64,000 nt of DNA from an uncultured Rhodoblastus sp. (lineage in GTDB: Bacteria; Pseudomonadota; Alphaproteobacteria; Rhizobiales; Beijerinckiaceae): the NCBI RefSeq assembly GCF_903903185.1, contig NZ_CAIUXT010000120.1, forward strand, positions 19,021-83,020. Direction: 5' to 3'. Below the pieces are notes generated by a model. That model had not been told where the DNA came from. It saw only the letters and a list, made by a program, of their open reading frames with translations, and made no database searches. Below are positions 50,419-59,784 of this stretch, one piece after another. The position numbers were made by a program, and so were the translations under genes. The stretch's first letter is position 1. Each line of letters starts with the position of its first letter.

Positions 50419-51518
50419 GATGCGAATGTGATCCCGTTGTCGGCGAAGAACGGCTCGTCCTTTACGAGCCACAGCGGAATGGCGTAGTTTGCGACGCCAT
50501 ACAGGCCGCTGTAGTGGAGCGCCACGACGTGATGGTTGTCGAAATCGACGACTGGCGAGCCCGAGCTACCGCCGAGCGTGGAGCTGTCGTGACTCCCTCG
50601 CGGCTTGTTCGCGGCGATCGGCAGGCTGTCGACGATCGCGACAAGCTGCCCCGGCGAAACGCGCTTGAGGCCGCTCGACTTCGCGTCCGGGAACAGGAGC
50701 TTCGCCACCTCTGGCGACACCCCCTGCGGCGGATTCACGGCGGGATAGCCGGCGACATAGACCTCATGCCGTTCGAGCGCCGCCGGCGGCGAGGCGCGCA
50801 TACGCAGCGCCAAGCCCTTGCTGTTCGCGATGCCGGTGACATCGAGCAGCGCCATGTCAAGGAGCGGGTGGTGCGCACGGATCTTCGTGATCGTCCCTGT
50901 GGTGGCGCTCGCGGCGCCAGGCGCCTCCGCCGGGTCCCAGACGGGGCGCTTCGAGGGGTCCTTGTCCCACTGCGCGTTGGTCGCGACGACCGCCGACGGC
51001 AGCTTGTCGAGCCAAGTAGGATCGCTGTGGGGCTTGAGACCGCACAATACTCCCACGACGTGGCGGTTCGTGAGCAGCAGGTTCTCGGCCGCGAACCAGC
51101 CGGTGCCGACGTGCCGCCGCTCGCTGGCGTCGATGCGCCCGACACCGCGAATCTTGCGGATCACCGACTCATGCGCGGTTTTCAGTCGTTCCCACGAAAT
51201 CGGAATCGCCGGGATCGCATCCTCGACGACGCGCAGCGCTGGCCGCGCGAGCAGATGCACGAAGGCATGAAGCGCCTGCGTCTGCTCGGTAGTCAGCGCT
51301 GCCTTCGGATTCTTCTTGAGCGCAGCGGCCGAGGCCTGCGCAACCGCGAACTGTTTCCTCAACTCGGGATCGTCGCCGGGATCGCCGACAAAGCCGGTTT
51401 CGACGGGTGCGCGGCTTCTCGTGAGACCGAGCAATACGGCTGTCGGGTCGTCGCCCAGAATTTCGTCGAGTTGTTGCAGCGGCGGCAGCACCGATGCGAG
51501 CCACTCCTGTTCCTGCAT
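50415..51518 (-). CDS. trypsin-like serine protease with helical N-terminal region
   Basis: GTGWFAAENLLLTNRHVVGVL, AHHPLLDMALLDV, SSTLGGSSGSPVVDFDNHHVVALHYSG; TGA overlaps the ATG of the caspase gene (ATGA). Confidence 0.93.
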   Translation of the reverse strand: MQEQEWLASVLPPLQQLDEILGDDPTAVLLGLTRSRAPVETGFVGDPGDDPELRKQFAVAQASAAALKKNPKAALTTEQTQALHAFVHLLARPALRVVEDAIPAIPISWERLKTAHESVIRKIRGVGRIDASERRHVGTGWFAAENLLLTNRHVVGVLCGLKPHSDPTWLDKLPSAVVATNAQWDKDPSKRPVWDPAEAPGAASATTGTITKIRAHHPLLDMALLDVTGIANSKGLALRMRASPPAALERHEVYVAGYPAVNPPQGVSPEVAKLLFPDAKSSGLKRVSPGQLVAIVDSLPIAANKPRGSHDSSTLGGSSGSPVVDFDNHHVVALHYSGLYGVANYAIPLWLVKDEPFFADNGITFAS

Positions 51519-51745
51519 GTTGCGCTCCTGTGGACACTCCCCCGCCTGGGCCTATAAGCTGCGAGACCTTGAAGTTATCATCCGGCTGCTCCGGTTTCCC
51601 GTCCTCTGGCACTTATGACATAGGCGAACAGGTCAGGGACGAGACGAGAAAATGGCCCGAGCCTGAAATCGACCTCTTGAACGAGAATTTGCAAGAGGAG
51701 TTTCGAAAGGTTTGATCCTAGGCGGCAACTATCCAGAGAATTTTC

Positions 51746-52870
51746 TCAAAAGCTGCTGCGTTCGTCGGAGAGTTGGCCCTCCTTCACCTTTTTGGAAATA
51801 CGGCCGGCTCGATCTGCGGACGCCGTCATGTTCGTTTTTTCGCGCAGCGCGAGGTAGTTCGCGATCATTGTCCGTTCATCGGCCGTCGTCCATGCCGCAG
51901 GGTCCGGTTTGCCGGATGAGGCGATGCACTTCACGATCGCCTGCGACAACGTGCCGGGCACATGGCCGGGACGATTCACGTGCTCGTCGAGGAGGTGGGC
52001 GACGCCGACCTGCGAGGTCACATAAGCCGACACCGGTCTGTTCAATTTCGGAATCGGCCTTTTGTAGAACGCGTCGATCCGGGCGATGGCCAGTTGCGCC
52101 TGTGCGCGCCGCACGTCCGGATGGTGCGCCGCGCGCCAGAAACGATAAGCCCAGATGTTCTTGCGCATAGCCAACTTGCTGGATGGATTGTCCAGCATCT
52201 TGCCGTTGAGGCTGATGAAGCCCGTTGAGAGGCCGGCCGTCTTCAGCGCCGGGACATCGAGCCCGTACTTGCCGAAAAGCTCCGCGAAGGTCGCCGGCGT
52301 CTGGCGCTTGACGATGCTCAGCAGGTTGGCCAGTTCGCCGGCCGCCGAATCGGCGCCGAGCGTCCATTGGTAGACGCCGCATGACAGGAACGCATTGTCG
52401 TAAGTGTTGATCGCTTCGATATTCCCTTCGTTTTCCGACACCGCGCACATGACCGCGACAACGCTCGGCTTCAATCCGGGAAACGCGGCCGGATCCTGCT
52501 GGAAGAAGGCCGCGAGGCCGGTCCGCCCATATTGAACCAGCCCGGCCTTGTAGAGAATGCCAAACTCAACGCCTCCCGGCCCGAGCACCTTCTTGCCATT
52601 CGTCGCGATGTCGCTTTCTTTGGCCTCGGGAGGAATCTTCGGCGTTTCGACGACGGCTTCGAGGCCGGCCCCGGTTTGATTCTCGGACGAAATCGACCCG
52701 ACGACGCGACGCGCGAGCACTCCCGTGACGCCTTCGTGTTCGACGACGACCCAAATGGAGACGCGACCAAGGATGCAAACGGCATCGCCACGCTTCAGCG
52801 TGCGGAGCGTGACGCCGCCCGGTCCGTCGAGGAGAGTCGCCGATTTTGTAATCACGCGAGCGGTTTGCAT
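51746..52870 (-). CDS. SH3-like domain protein with lysozyme-like (muramidase) domain
   Basis: N-terminal SH3-like VITKSATLLDGPGGVTLRTLKRGDAVCILGRVSIWVVVEHEGVTGVLARRVV; VVAVMCAVSENEGNIEAINTYDNAFLSCGVYQWTLG lysozyme-like core; no signal peptide evident. Confidence 0.65.
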   Translation of the reverse strand: MQTARVITKSATLLDGPGGVTLRTLKRGDAVCILGRVSIWVVVEHEGVTGVLARRVVGSISSENQTGAGLEAVVETPKIPPEAKESDIATNGKKVLGPGGVEFGILYKAGLVQYGRTGLAAFFQQDPAAFPGLKPSVVAVMCAVSENEGNIEAINTYDNAFLSCGVYQWTLGADSAAGELANLLSIVKRQTPATFAELFGKYGLDVPALKTAGLSTGFISLNGKMLDNPSSKLAMRKNIWAYRFWRAAHHPDVRRAQAQLAIARIDAFYKRPIPKLNRPVSAYVTSQVGVAHLLDEHVNRPGHVPGTLSQAIVKCIASSGKPDPAAWTTADERTMIANYLALREKTNMTASADRAGRISKKVKEGQLSDERSSF

Positions 52871-53070
52871 GCACGTCTCCTCTTGCCGATAGCCGTTCGG
52901 GCGGCGCGATCGTCAGAACGTCTACGCCAAGCGATGCGCATGCCAGCGATCGCGTTGCAGGTCTCCCCGGTTCGGTCCCGCCCCTTGACGATCATTCTTG
53001 CGATCAACGCGTTGCAGCGGGTTCTTTTCTTCCGAACCCGCGTCGCGCCGAATTGGCGTTCTCGACCCGC

Positions 53071-53676
53071 TCACGGGCCGTTCGCATCGTCGTTGTCCTT
53101 CGCATCGACGTGCACGGTCCGCGGCGCAACAATCCCGCTCGCCAGCGACGCGGCGCCAAGGACGATGCTCGCCAGATCGCCGTCGTAGGGAACGAACTTC
53201 GTGGCTCCGACGCCTTCCACCGCATAGGCCCATACCGGGAACAGCAGCGTCGCCATCGTCGCGTTGAGTCCCCATGCGTCTCCCGGCCTGCTCAAACGCC
53301 ACAGGTAAATCGGCGTGAAAAGCCAGGCGAGAAGGAAAACGACAAAGCCGATCGAAGCGACCTCAATCCCCGCCATCGTCGGCGGCGTCGCATGCATCGA
53401 TTGCTTCAATATCGAATTCGCGAAGATGAAAAAGGCGACGATCTCGGCGGGGACGTATTTGGCGACGCGATCCAGATAGGTATCGCCCTGATCTGCAAGC
53501 GTCTTCTGCGCCGGCGGCGGCTCATTGCCTTCGGTCGACTCGAGGCCCTCTCCTCCAGCTTGAACATTTTTCGTTATAATGAGTGGTCTGACCAAACGGC
53601 CCATGTCCAGAGCGCTCCAATAAAGACCGATCAATAAATATGTCCCATGATGCGTCTCGCGGTTTAGCCCCGTCAA
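53071..53676 (-). CDS. integral membrane protein, about 4 TM helices
   Basis: Hydrophobic segments VPAEIVAFFIFANSIL, IGFVVFLLAWLFTPIYLW, ATLLFPVWAYAVEGVG, LASIVLGAASLASGIVAP; real start may be internal (MGRLVRPLII). Confidence 0.7.
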   Translation of the reverse strand: MTGLNRETHHGTYLLIGLYWSALDMGRLVRPLIITKNVQAGGEGLESTEGNEPPPAQKTLADQGDTYLDRVAKYVPAEIVAFFIFANSILKQSMHATPPTMAGIEVASIGFVVFLLAWLFTPIYLWRLSRPGDAWGLNATMATLLFPVWAYAVEGVGATKFVPYDGDLASIVLGAASLASGIVAPRTVHVDAKDNDDANGP

Positions 53677-54226
53677 GAGTTAAGGGTGTCTCAGCGTCGA
53701 ATTCGAGCGCCTCGGGTGTTCGAGAACGCAGCGGCATGCTGAAACGAGCCGCTTCGACAAAGAGCAGATGTCGATACGCGCGAAGACGTCATTCGCGCCG
53801 GTGTGGCTTGCGCAACTCGCCTGTGAAGCCGATAACGCCGCAGCGTTTGCGAAGGACCGGGGACTTGTCCTGCCGCCGAGCGGAGCCATCGCAGCGCGGC
53901 CCGATCCGCCGCTTCCGATCGCAAAAGCCGTCGCGGTGGTCGCGGTCGAGAGCGGTTGCGTTTCGTCGCGTTCGCCGGCGCGGACCCTTGTGCTTGCGGA
54001 CTGGATCGCGGATTTCGACATCGCGCCTCGCGCCGCCTCAACCGAAGGATTGCGGATACGATCGAACATCCCGACACGAGCGCGCCGCAAGTCCAGGCCG
54101 CACGCCCGTGGTTCAGCCGACCTGCGCCGGCAGACCTGATGCTCGACATGTTTCCGGACGAAATCGGGGCACAGCTTCAGGACAGCTAAATCGCCGCCCT
54201 GAAGTGAGGGTCGCGCGTCGACGCAA

Positions 54227-54847
54227 TCAGGGCTTAAGCAAATAGACCGAAGCCTTGGCCTGCCAGCCCCGGGAAGTCCAGGGTCTTTCGTCGGGTCCGA
54301 CGCCGCCGTGCGACTCCAGCGTCTTCCCGTTGTGTATCAGGACGACATGGCCAATGCCCTCCGACGAATCCGACGGGCTGAGGAAGGCGATACGAACGGC
54401 GCCGTCCGGAGCCGAGCCCGTCGCGCGATTGACCTGCTTGAAATCGCGCGACTCGATCCATTCGTGCTGCACGACGGAGCCGTCGGGAAAACTGTTGCCG
54501 AGGTTGGTGGAGCGCCGGATCGCTTCTCGCACGAAGCCGCTGCAGTCGACCGCCTTGAAATCGACGCCCGGCGCTCCGTTGAACGGCGCCTTTGCGCCGA
54601 GCCCATATTTGACGCGCGGATGGGCATTCATGCAGGCGACGAGAAAATTGTGCGCCTTGCCGATGTCGATCTGCAATTGCGCGGGATGGCCGAGGTCTTC
54701 GAACGCCTCAACCCCCGGCGGGACGTCGCCAGAACCGTCGCTGCCGAAATTGGCGCGCTGCAATGCCTCTGCATTCAGTTCCACCGGCGCCTGAGGCGCG
54801 CCAGGGTCCAGGTCTTCGATCCCGCCGAGATTATTCGTATCGACCAT
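54227..54847 (-). CDS. NlpC/P60-like cysteine peptidase
   Basis: VDCSGFVREAIRRSTNLG (catalytic Cys) and GIGHVVLIHNGKTLESHGG (catalytic His); no signal peptide evident. Confidence 0.8.
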   Translation of the reverse strand: MVDTNNLGGIEDLDPGAPQAPVELNAEALQRANFGSDGSGDVPPGVEAFEDLGHPAQLQIDIGKAHNFLVACMNAHPRVKYGLGAKAPFNGAPGVDFKAVDCSGFVREAIRRSTNLGNSFPDGSVVQHEWIESRDFKQVNRATGSAPDGAVRIAFLSPSDSSEGIGHVVLIHNGKTLESHGGVGPDERPWTSRGWQAKASVYLLKP

Positions 54848-55127
54848 CGACGCCTCCCATGCTGCTGAAATCAGATTCCCCGTCATCCCCGGCGGCGTTT
54901 CGCGATCCCGGTCACAAGCAATGCACTGCCTTTGCAGGGGCGGAGCAAGGGCCCGGCCCGTTTCGCAGTTCGCCGTCGCGGTTTTCCGTTGTGAGCCGAC
55001 TACCGGCTCATGCCCCCCGGCTTCTGCCCGGGGCGCCTATTCGCTGCTTGAAAAAAATGAATTCCGAAATCTATAATGGCTTCGTTTACGCCGTCTGGCA
55101 ATATGTGTTGACTCAAGGGAAAGCCCC

Positions 55128-56396
55128 ATGGCCGGTTCAATCGAAAACGGCAAGGCCTCGCGCATCGTTACAATGAATTCCTTGCCGGACCTCGCGAAGT
55201 CAGGTCTCGAAGCGGCGCAGTCGAGCGACGAGCGCGAGACGGCGGAACGTTATCAGACGGCGGTCGAAAAGCTGCAGCAGGAAGCCGACAAGGCTGGAAG
55301 CAGCGGCGTTTTTGTCGCGGTCGAAGACCGCGACGCGTCTCTCGTCCAGAGCGCGGTCGCGCAGGCGGCGGCAGGGCATTCGCCGCTCGCCGCCGGCGGA
55401 CTCGAAGCGCAATTCGGCGATGGGCCGACCGGCGGCGACGTTTGGGGCTGGATCAAGAGTCTGTGGGATCACGTCCCGGCCAGTGCGCGGCATGCGATCG
55501 TACGACCGCCGGACACGAAGGCCGGAGCGTTTCCCGATAAGGGCGCCATCGCCATCCTGGGAGACTGGGGAACGAATCTCTACGGCGCGCCGGTTTCCGC
55601 TGCATCGATCAGCAAGACGGGCGGCTATGAGATGGCGCTGCACCTCGGCGACATCTATTATTCGGGCACGCCCGAAGAGACGAAGCAGCGCTTCCTCGAT
55701 GTCTGGCCGGGCGACGCCGCGCAGGTCAGCCGCGCGATCAACGGCAATCACGAGATGTACTCGGGCGGTTACGCCTATTTCGATCAAATCCTGCCGGCCT
55801 TCAGCCAGGCTTCGAGCTATTTCGCGGTTCAAAACGAGCACTGGCTGCTCGTCGGGCTCGACACCGCATGCACGGACTGCGCGCTCGACGCCGAACAGGT
55901 GCGATGGCTGGAGACGGTGTTGGGCGCGCGCGGCGATCGCAAAACGATCCTGTTCTCCCATCACCAGCCGTTCTCCCGGCTGGAATCGAAACAGAACCCC
56001 GCGATTGGGAAAGCGCTCGCGGGACTGTTCGCGAAAAAGGCGATCACGGCCTGGTATTGGGGTCACGAACATGCGTGCGTGCTCTACGACCGGCACCCGA
56101 CCTTCGATTTCCTCGGCCGCTGTGTCGGCCATGGCGGCATTCCGGCGCCCAGGAAGGGCGAAGTCACCAGCGCGCCGATCGACTCCCGTCCCGACGGCGT
56201 CACCTGGCGGCGCCTCGACTCTTCGGCGGATGCGCCGCAATGCCTCGTGCTCGACGGACGCAATCCCTACGTCAAGGGCGAAGAGGACAAGTTCGGCCCG
56301 CATGGCTATCTGACGCTCGCGTTCGACGGGCCGAAGCTGGTCGAACGCATTCACCTGCCGGATGGAACGGAGATTTTCAGCGGCCCCGTGCCTTGA
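55128..56396 (+). CDS. calcineurin-like metallophosphoesterase
   Basis: AIAILGDWGTN, ALHLGDIYYSG, AINGNHEMYSGGYAYF, TILFSHHQPFS, WYWGHEHACVLYD. Confidence 0.93.
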   Translation: MAGSIENGKASRIVTMNSLPDLAKSGLEAAQSSDERETAERYQTAVEKLQQEADKAGSSGVFVAVEDRDASLVQSAVAQAAAGHSPLAAGGLEAQFGDGPTGGDVWGWIKSLWDHVPASARHAIVRPPDTKAGAFPDKGAIAILGDWGTNLYGAPVSAASISKTGGYEMALHLGDIYYSGTPEETKQRFLDVWPGDAAQVSRAINGNHEMYSGGYAYFDQILPAFSQASSYFAVQNEHWLLVGLDTACTDCALDAEQVRWLETVLGARGDRKTILFSHHQPFSRLESKQNPAIGKALAGLFAKKAITAWYWGHEHACVLYDRHPTFDFLGRCVGHGGIPAPRKGEVTSAPIDSRPDGVTWRRLDSSADAPQCLVLDGRNPYVKGEEDKFGPHGYLTLAFDGPKLVERIHLPDGTEIFSGPVP

Positions 56397-56432
56397 TCGC
56401 CTGACCCGCACGTTTTTTTGAAGGACGCCTCG

Positions 56433-57617
56433 ATGGACTGGGACAAGAAGATCGATTCTAGCGCCGTGTCGCATTCCCTCTTTCTGGTTCGCGGAAAGAG
56501 CGCGCGGGATGCGTCCGGACTGGAAGGCATCGAAGAAGCCGCTCCTCTCGTTCTCTCGGATGAGGAGCGGATCGAACGCCTCGAAGCGGCGCTCGCGGCG
56601 GAACGCGAATCCAATCCCGGCCAGGACAGGGCTGCGCAAGACTCGAGGATCGTCGCGAGCGCGCGACAGGCGCTCGCGAAATCCGGTCAGGGAGAGCCGC
56701 TGCAGAATTTCACGGTTGGCGACAACGTCGGCCTCGAGTCGGTGATTCTCACCGACGGCACGCGCCCGAGCCTGTTCATCCAGGAAGGCTTCGTCGACGT
56801 CGACGGGGCGGACATCGGCGACTGGGGCATGGGCCTCTCGCGTTTTGAGCCGCAGATCCGCAAGGTCGTCGCGTCGGTGGGGCGGATCGATATTCCGCAA
56901 CAGCCCTGGTTCGAAGGCACCTGCTTCGTCGTCGCGGAGGGGCTCGTCTTGACCAACCGCCACGTGCTCGAGACGATCGCCGCTCCGAACGAAGCGGGCG
57001 GCTGGATCCTGAAATGGCCCGACCAGACGACGGTCAATTTCTCGGGCGAGTTCGAGTCGGCCCATGCGACCAAGTTCAGGATCGTCGGAGTCGCCTTCGC
57101 GGGTCCGGACGCGATCAACAGGACGGTCGACTTCACGCATCTCGACATTGCGATTCTCAAGGTCGACCCAGGCAGCGATCCCGGGAATGTCTTTCCCCCG
57201 GCCGTCACTTTCGAGAAGGATTCGGCCCTGCCGAAGCGCGATCGCAATCTCTACGTGCTCGGATTTCCCGGCCAGCCTTACGTCTGGCGGCTGCCCGGCG
57301 CGCCCGGTCCGGGAAGCGAAACCGCGCAGGTCATCGCCGACACGTTCAAGAGCCGGTTCGGCTACAAGCGCCTCGCGCCGGGCGCCCTTGTGGCCGGCCC
57401 GGGGGAGGTCCTGAACGACGCGAAGAAATGGATCCTCGCGCATGACGCGTCAACGCTCGGCGGCAATTCGGGATCCTGCGTCGTCGACTTGGGCGTCGAC
57501 GGTTTCCGCATTCTGGGGTTGCACTTTGCCGGCGCGAGCCGGCAGCAGAACTGGGCTCATGTCATGGGCGCGATCAAGGACCAACTCGCCGCCTGTTCGG
57601 CGACGTTCGTCGCCTGA
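56433..57617 (+). CDS. trypsin-like serine protease with N-terminal helical/adaptor-like region
   Basis: GTCFVVAEGLVLTNRHVLETI, FTHLDIAILKVD, ASTLGGNSGSCVVDL; upstream region resembles that of the 43451 protein (GLESVILTDGTRPSLFIQEGFVD vs GLEAIVMKQNRPAVFVRRGTYD). Confidence 0.92.
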   Translation: MDWDKKIDSSAVSHSLFLVRGKSARDASGLEGIEEAAPLVLSDEERIERLEAALAAERESNPGQDRAAQDSRIVASARQALAKSGQGEPLQNFTVGDNVGLESVILTDGTRPSLFIQEGFVDVDGADIGDWGMGLSRFEPQIRKVVASVGRIDIPQQPWFEGTCFVVAEGLVLTNRHVLETIAAPNEAGGWILKWPDQTTVNFSGEFESAHATKFRIVGVAFAGPDAINRTVDFTHLDIAILKVDPGSDPGNVFPPAVTFEKDSALPKRDRNLYVLGFPGQPYVWRLPGAPGPGSETAQVIADTFKSRFGYKRLAPGALVAGPGEVLNDAKKWILAHDASTLGGNSGSCVVDLGVDGFRILGLHFAGASRQQNWAHVMGAIKDQLAACSATFVA

Positions 57618-57795
57618 GCGCAGGAAGAACCCATGCCCAACCAAGCGCCCCCGGTCGCTTTGATCCGCCGCGGCAGGACGTTCGACCCGCGTATTCTGTC
57701 CCCCTTTTGCAAAGCAAGGGAATCACACCCGAGGCTTGAACCGAAGGGGTTGCTCAGCAGCCTATCAGCGCACGATGATAGCGCGTAATTCAATC

Positions 57796-58068
57796 TTAAA
57801 TTTCCACGTGCTGCGGAAGTTCATCCGCATAAGCGCCTGAGCCGAAGGCCGATGCCTGCTGTTTTTTCAGTTGGGCTTCGAAGCCCAAGGCAACGTCTCT
57901 CGCTGCGAGTCCGGTGGCAAAAAATTTGCCAAGGTTAGCTTGTGGTAACGCTGCGGGGGTAACACCGGCATTGAATTGGCCAATAACTGAGTAAGCATCA
58001 CTATTATTGTCGGCTTTACCATTGTTTTCGTTACCAACCGGGACCAACGCAACATCAAGGCTGTTCAA
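57796..58068 (-). CDS. hypothetical small ORF in locally AT-richer DNA (possible fragment)
   Basis: Single 90 aa ORF; no recognised domain; abuts an IS-end-like repeat. Confidence 0.25.
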   Translation of the reverse strand: MNSLDVALVPVGNENNGKADNNSDAYSVIGQFNAGVTPAALPQANLGKFFATGLAARDVALGFEAQLKKQQASAFGSGAYADELPQHVEI

Positions 58069-58191
58069 CGCTCTCTACTGAGGCGCAGATGCAACAGTTT
58101 TAAGGTCTTTGATGCGAAAAGGGGGCGGACGATTCCTCTGGGCGAAAAAGTCTGAATCTATGTGAGGCGACCGAATCAATCGGAGGTCGCC
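58059..58191. repeat. IS-end-like direct repeat, copy 1
   Basis: ggctgttcaacgctctctactgaggcg...gcgaaaaagtctgaatctatgtgaggcgaccgaatcaatcggaggtcgcc; similar copy at 58239. Confidence 0.65.
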
Positions 58192-58238
58192 TTGAAGTCT
58201 CTTCAGCCGTTTCTCGCGCTACTCGCCACAATCCCCAG

Positions 58239-58358
58239 GGCTGTTCAATGCTCTAAACTGCGAGGCTGAGGGGCGTTTTTCGGGTGATGCAATTTTTTGC
58301 TTTCCCCGACGAAAAGTCTCTGAATCCATGGGGAGCAACCTGATTCGGAGGTTGCTCC
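58239..58358. repeat. IS-end-like direct repeat, copy 2
   Basis: ggctgttcaatgctctaaactgcgagg...gacgaaaagtctctgaatccatggggagcaacctgattcggaggttgctcc. Confidence 0.65.
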
Positions 58359-58476
58359 GTGACGCCACCCACGGATCTTGTATTCTGCCGCGCCGCGATC
58401 CCGTACCGCCGCCGCGCGAAAGGCAAAATGTATAGTCAGGTCGGCGTGAGCCTGTTCTCGATCCTTGTGCAGTGAC

Positions 58477-59546
58477 TCATTCGGATGGTTCGGGGATTTG
58501 GCCGAGCTTTTCGAAGATCGAGGCGGCCGAAGCGGTCCAGACGAACGGCTTTGAATTTTTATTGCGCGCCTTGATGTAGCGCTTGATGGCTTCTTCCAGA
58601 CCGGCGACGGATGTGAAGACGCCGCGCCGGATTTTGCGGCGGGCGATGGTCGAGAAAAATTCTTCGACCGCGTTGAGCCACGACGCCGATGTCGGTGTGA
58701 AATGGAACGTCCATCGCGGATGTTCGGCCAGTCACGCCAGGACATCGGGATGCTTGTGGGTGGCGCAGTTGTCGGCGATGGCGTGGATGACTTTTGCGGC
58801 TGGCGCGGTCCGCTCGACGGCGTTGCGGAAGCGAATGAATTCCTGATGCCGATGCTGCTTCATGCAGCGCCCGAGGACGGTTCCATCCAGGATATTGAGG
58901 GCGGCAAAGAGCGTTGTCGCGCCGGCGCGCTTTTAGTCATGTGTCATTGTTCGGCATTTGCCCGGCTTGAGAGGCAAGCCCGGTCGAGGGCGGTCGAGCG
59001 CCTGAATTTGGCTTTTTTCATCTATGGAGACGACAACGGCGTTAGCGGGCGGATCCATGGAAAGGCCGACGACGTCTTCGAGCTTCTCGGCAAATTTGGG
59101 ATCGCTGGAGCGTTTGAACGCGCGCAGGCGATGCGGCTGAAGGCGATGAGCGTCCCACCGGCGCTGGATGGCGCGAAGCGAGATGTTGAATTCCTTGGCC
59201 ATTGCCCGTCCGGTCCAGTGGGCGCCCGCGCCAGGCGTTCGGAGCAGGTCAACTCCTGAACCTTCGCCGCGGTCCTGGCTGACAGCGGGGCCTTGCCGGG
59301 TTTGCGCGTCTTGTAGCGCAAGAGCCCATCGACGCCTTGCTCGCCCTATCGTTGCTGCCAGCGCCACACCGCGGGGCGGCTCAGGCCAGCTTGGCGCGCC
59401 ACTTCAACGACCGGCAGACGCTCGGCGGACGACAAGATGATCGTCGCTCGCTGGACATGCTTCAGCGGACGGTTTCGGTCGCCGAAGATTGCGAGCAATC
59501 GCTCGCGAACTTCGGCAAGGGCAATGACATTGACGGTGGGGGTCAT
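58477..59546 (-). pseudogene. IS630-family transposase, disrupted
   Basis: N-terminal HTH VIALAEVRERLLAIFGDRNRPLKHVQRATIILSSAERLPVVEVARQAGLSRPAVWRWQQR then an in-frame stop; DDE part GLSMDPPANAVVVSIDEKSQIQALDRPRPGLPLKPGK; C-terminus YIKARNKNSKPFVWTASAASIFEKLGQIPEPSE* in another frame. Confidence 0.85.
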
Positions 59547-59628
59547 GCAGCGAGATTCGCACGTCCCGCGCCAAAAATCTTATGAATGGGTCAGTGCACC
59601 AGCGATGCTAAGTGGGGCGCGTTCCCAA

Positions 59629-59784
59629 CGGCAAATCCACGCCTTGATCGATCAGAGGCTTGCGCGCCTGATTGCGGCTTTCCTTGGCGCCGCGCTTCGG
59701 CGGGCTCCGGCCTATCCGTCGGTGCGCGGCATCCTTAGACAACTCGATCGGGCCGGACCGGAGCAAGCGTTTCGCCTACACGCG
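59629..59784 (+). pseudogene. fragment of a DDE transposase N-terminus (ISAs1-like)
   Basis: RQIHALIDQRLARLIAAFLGAALRRAPAYPSVRGILRQLDRAGPEQAFRLHA. Confidence 0.45.

Noticed and set aside
53071-53676. Bacterial gasdermin candidate linked to the proteases
   Set aside because: The protein is a 4-TM helical membrane protein, not a gasdermin-like beta-rich protein with a short C-terminal autoinhibitory tail.
53677-54226. Overlapping ORFs on both strands
   Set aside because: No recognisable domain in any frame; probably intergenic or decayed DNA.
55200-57443. 747-aa minus-strand ORF
   Set aside because: Antisense to the metallophosphoesterase and trypsin genes, which have full catalytic motifs.
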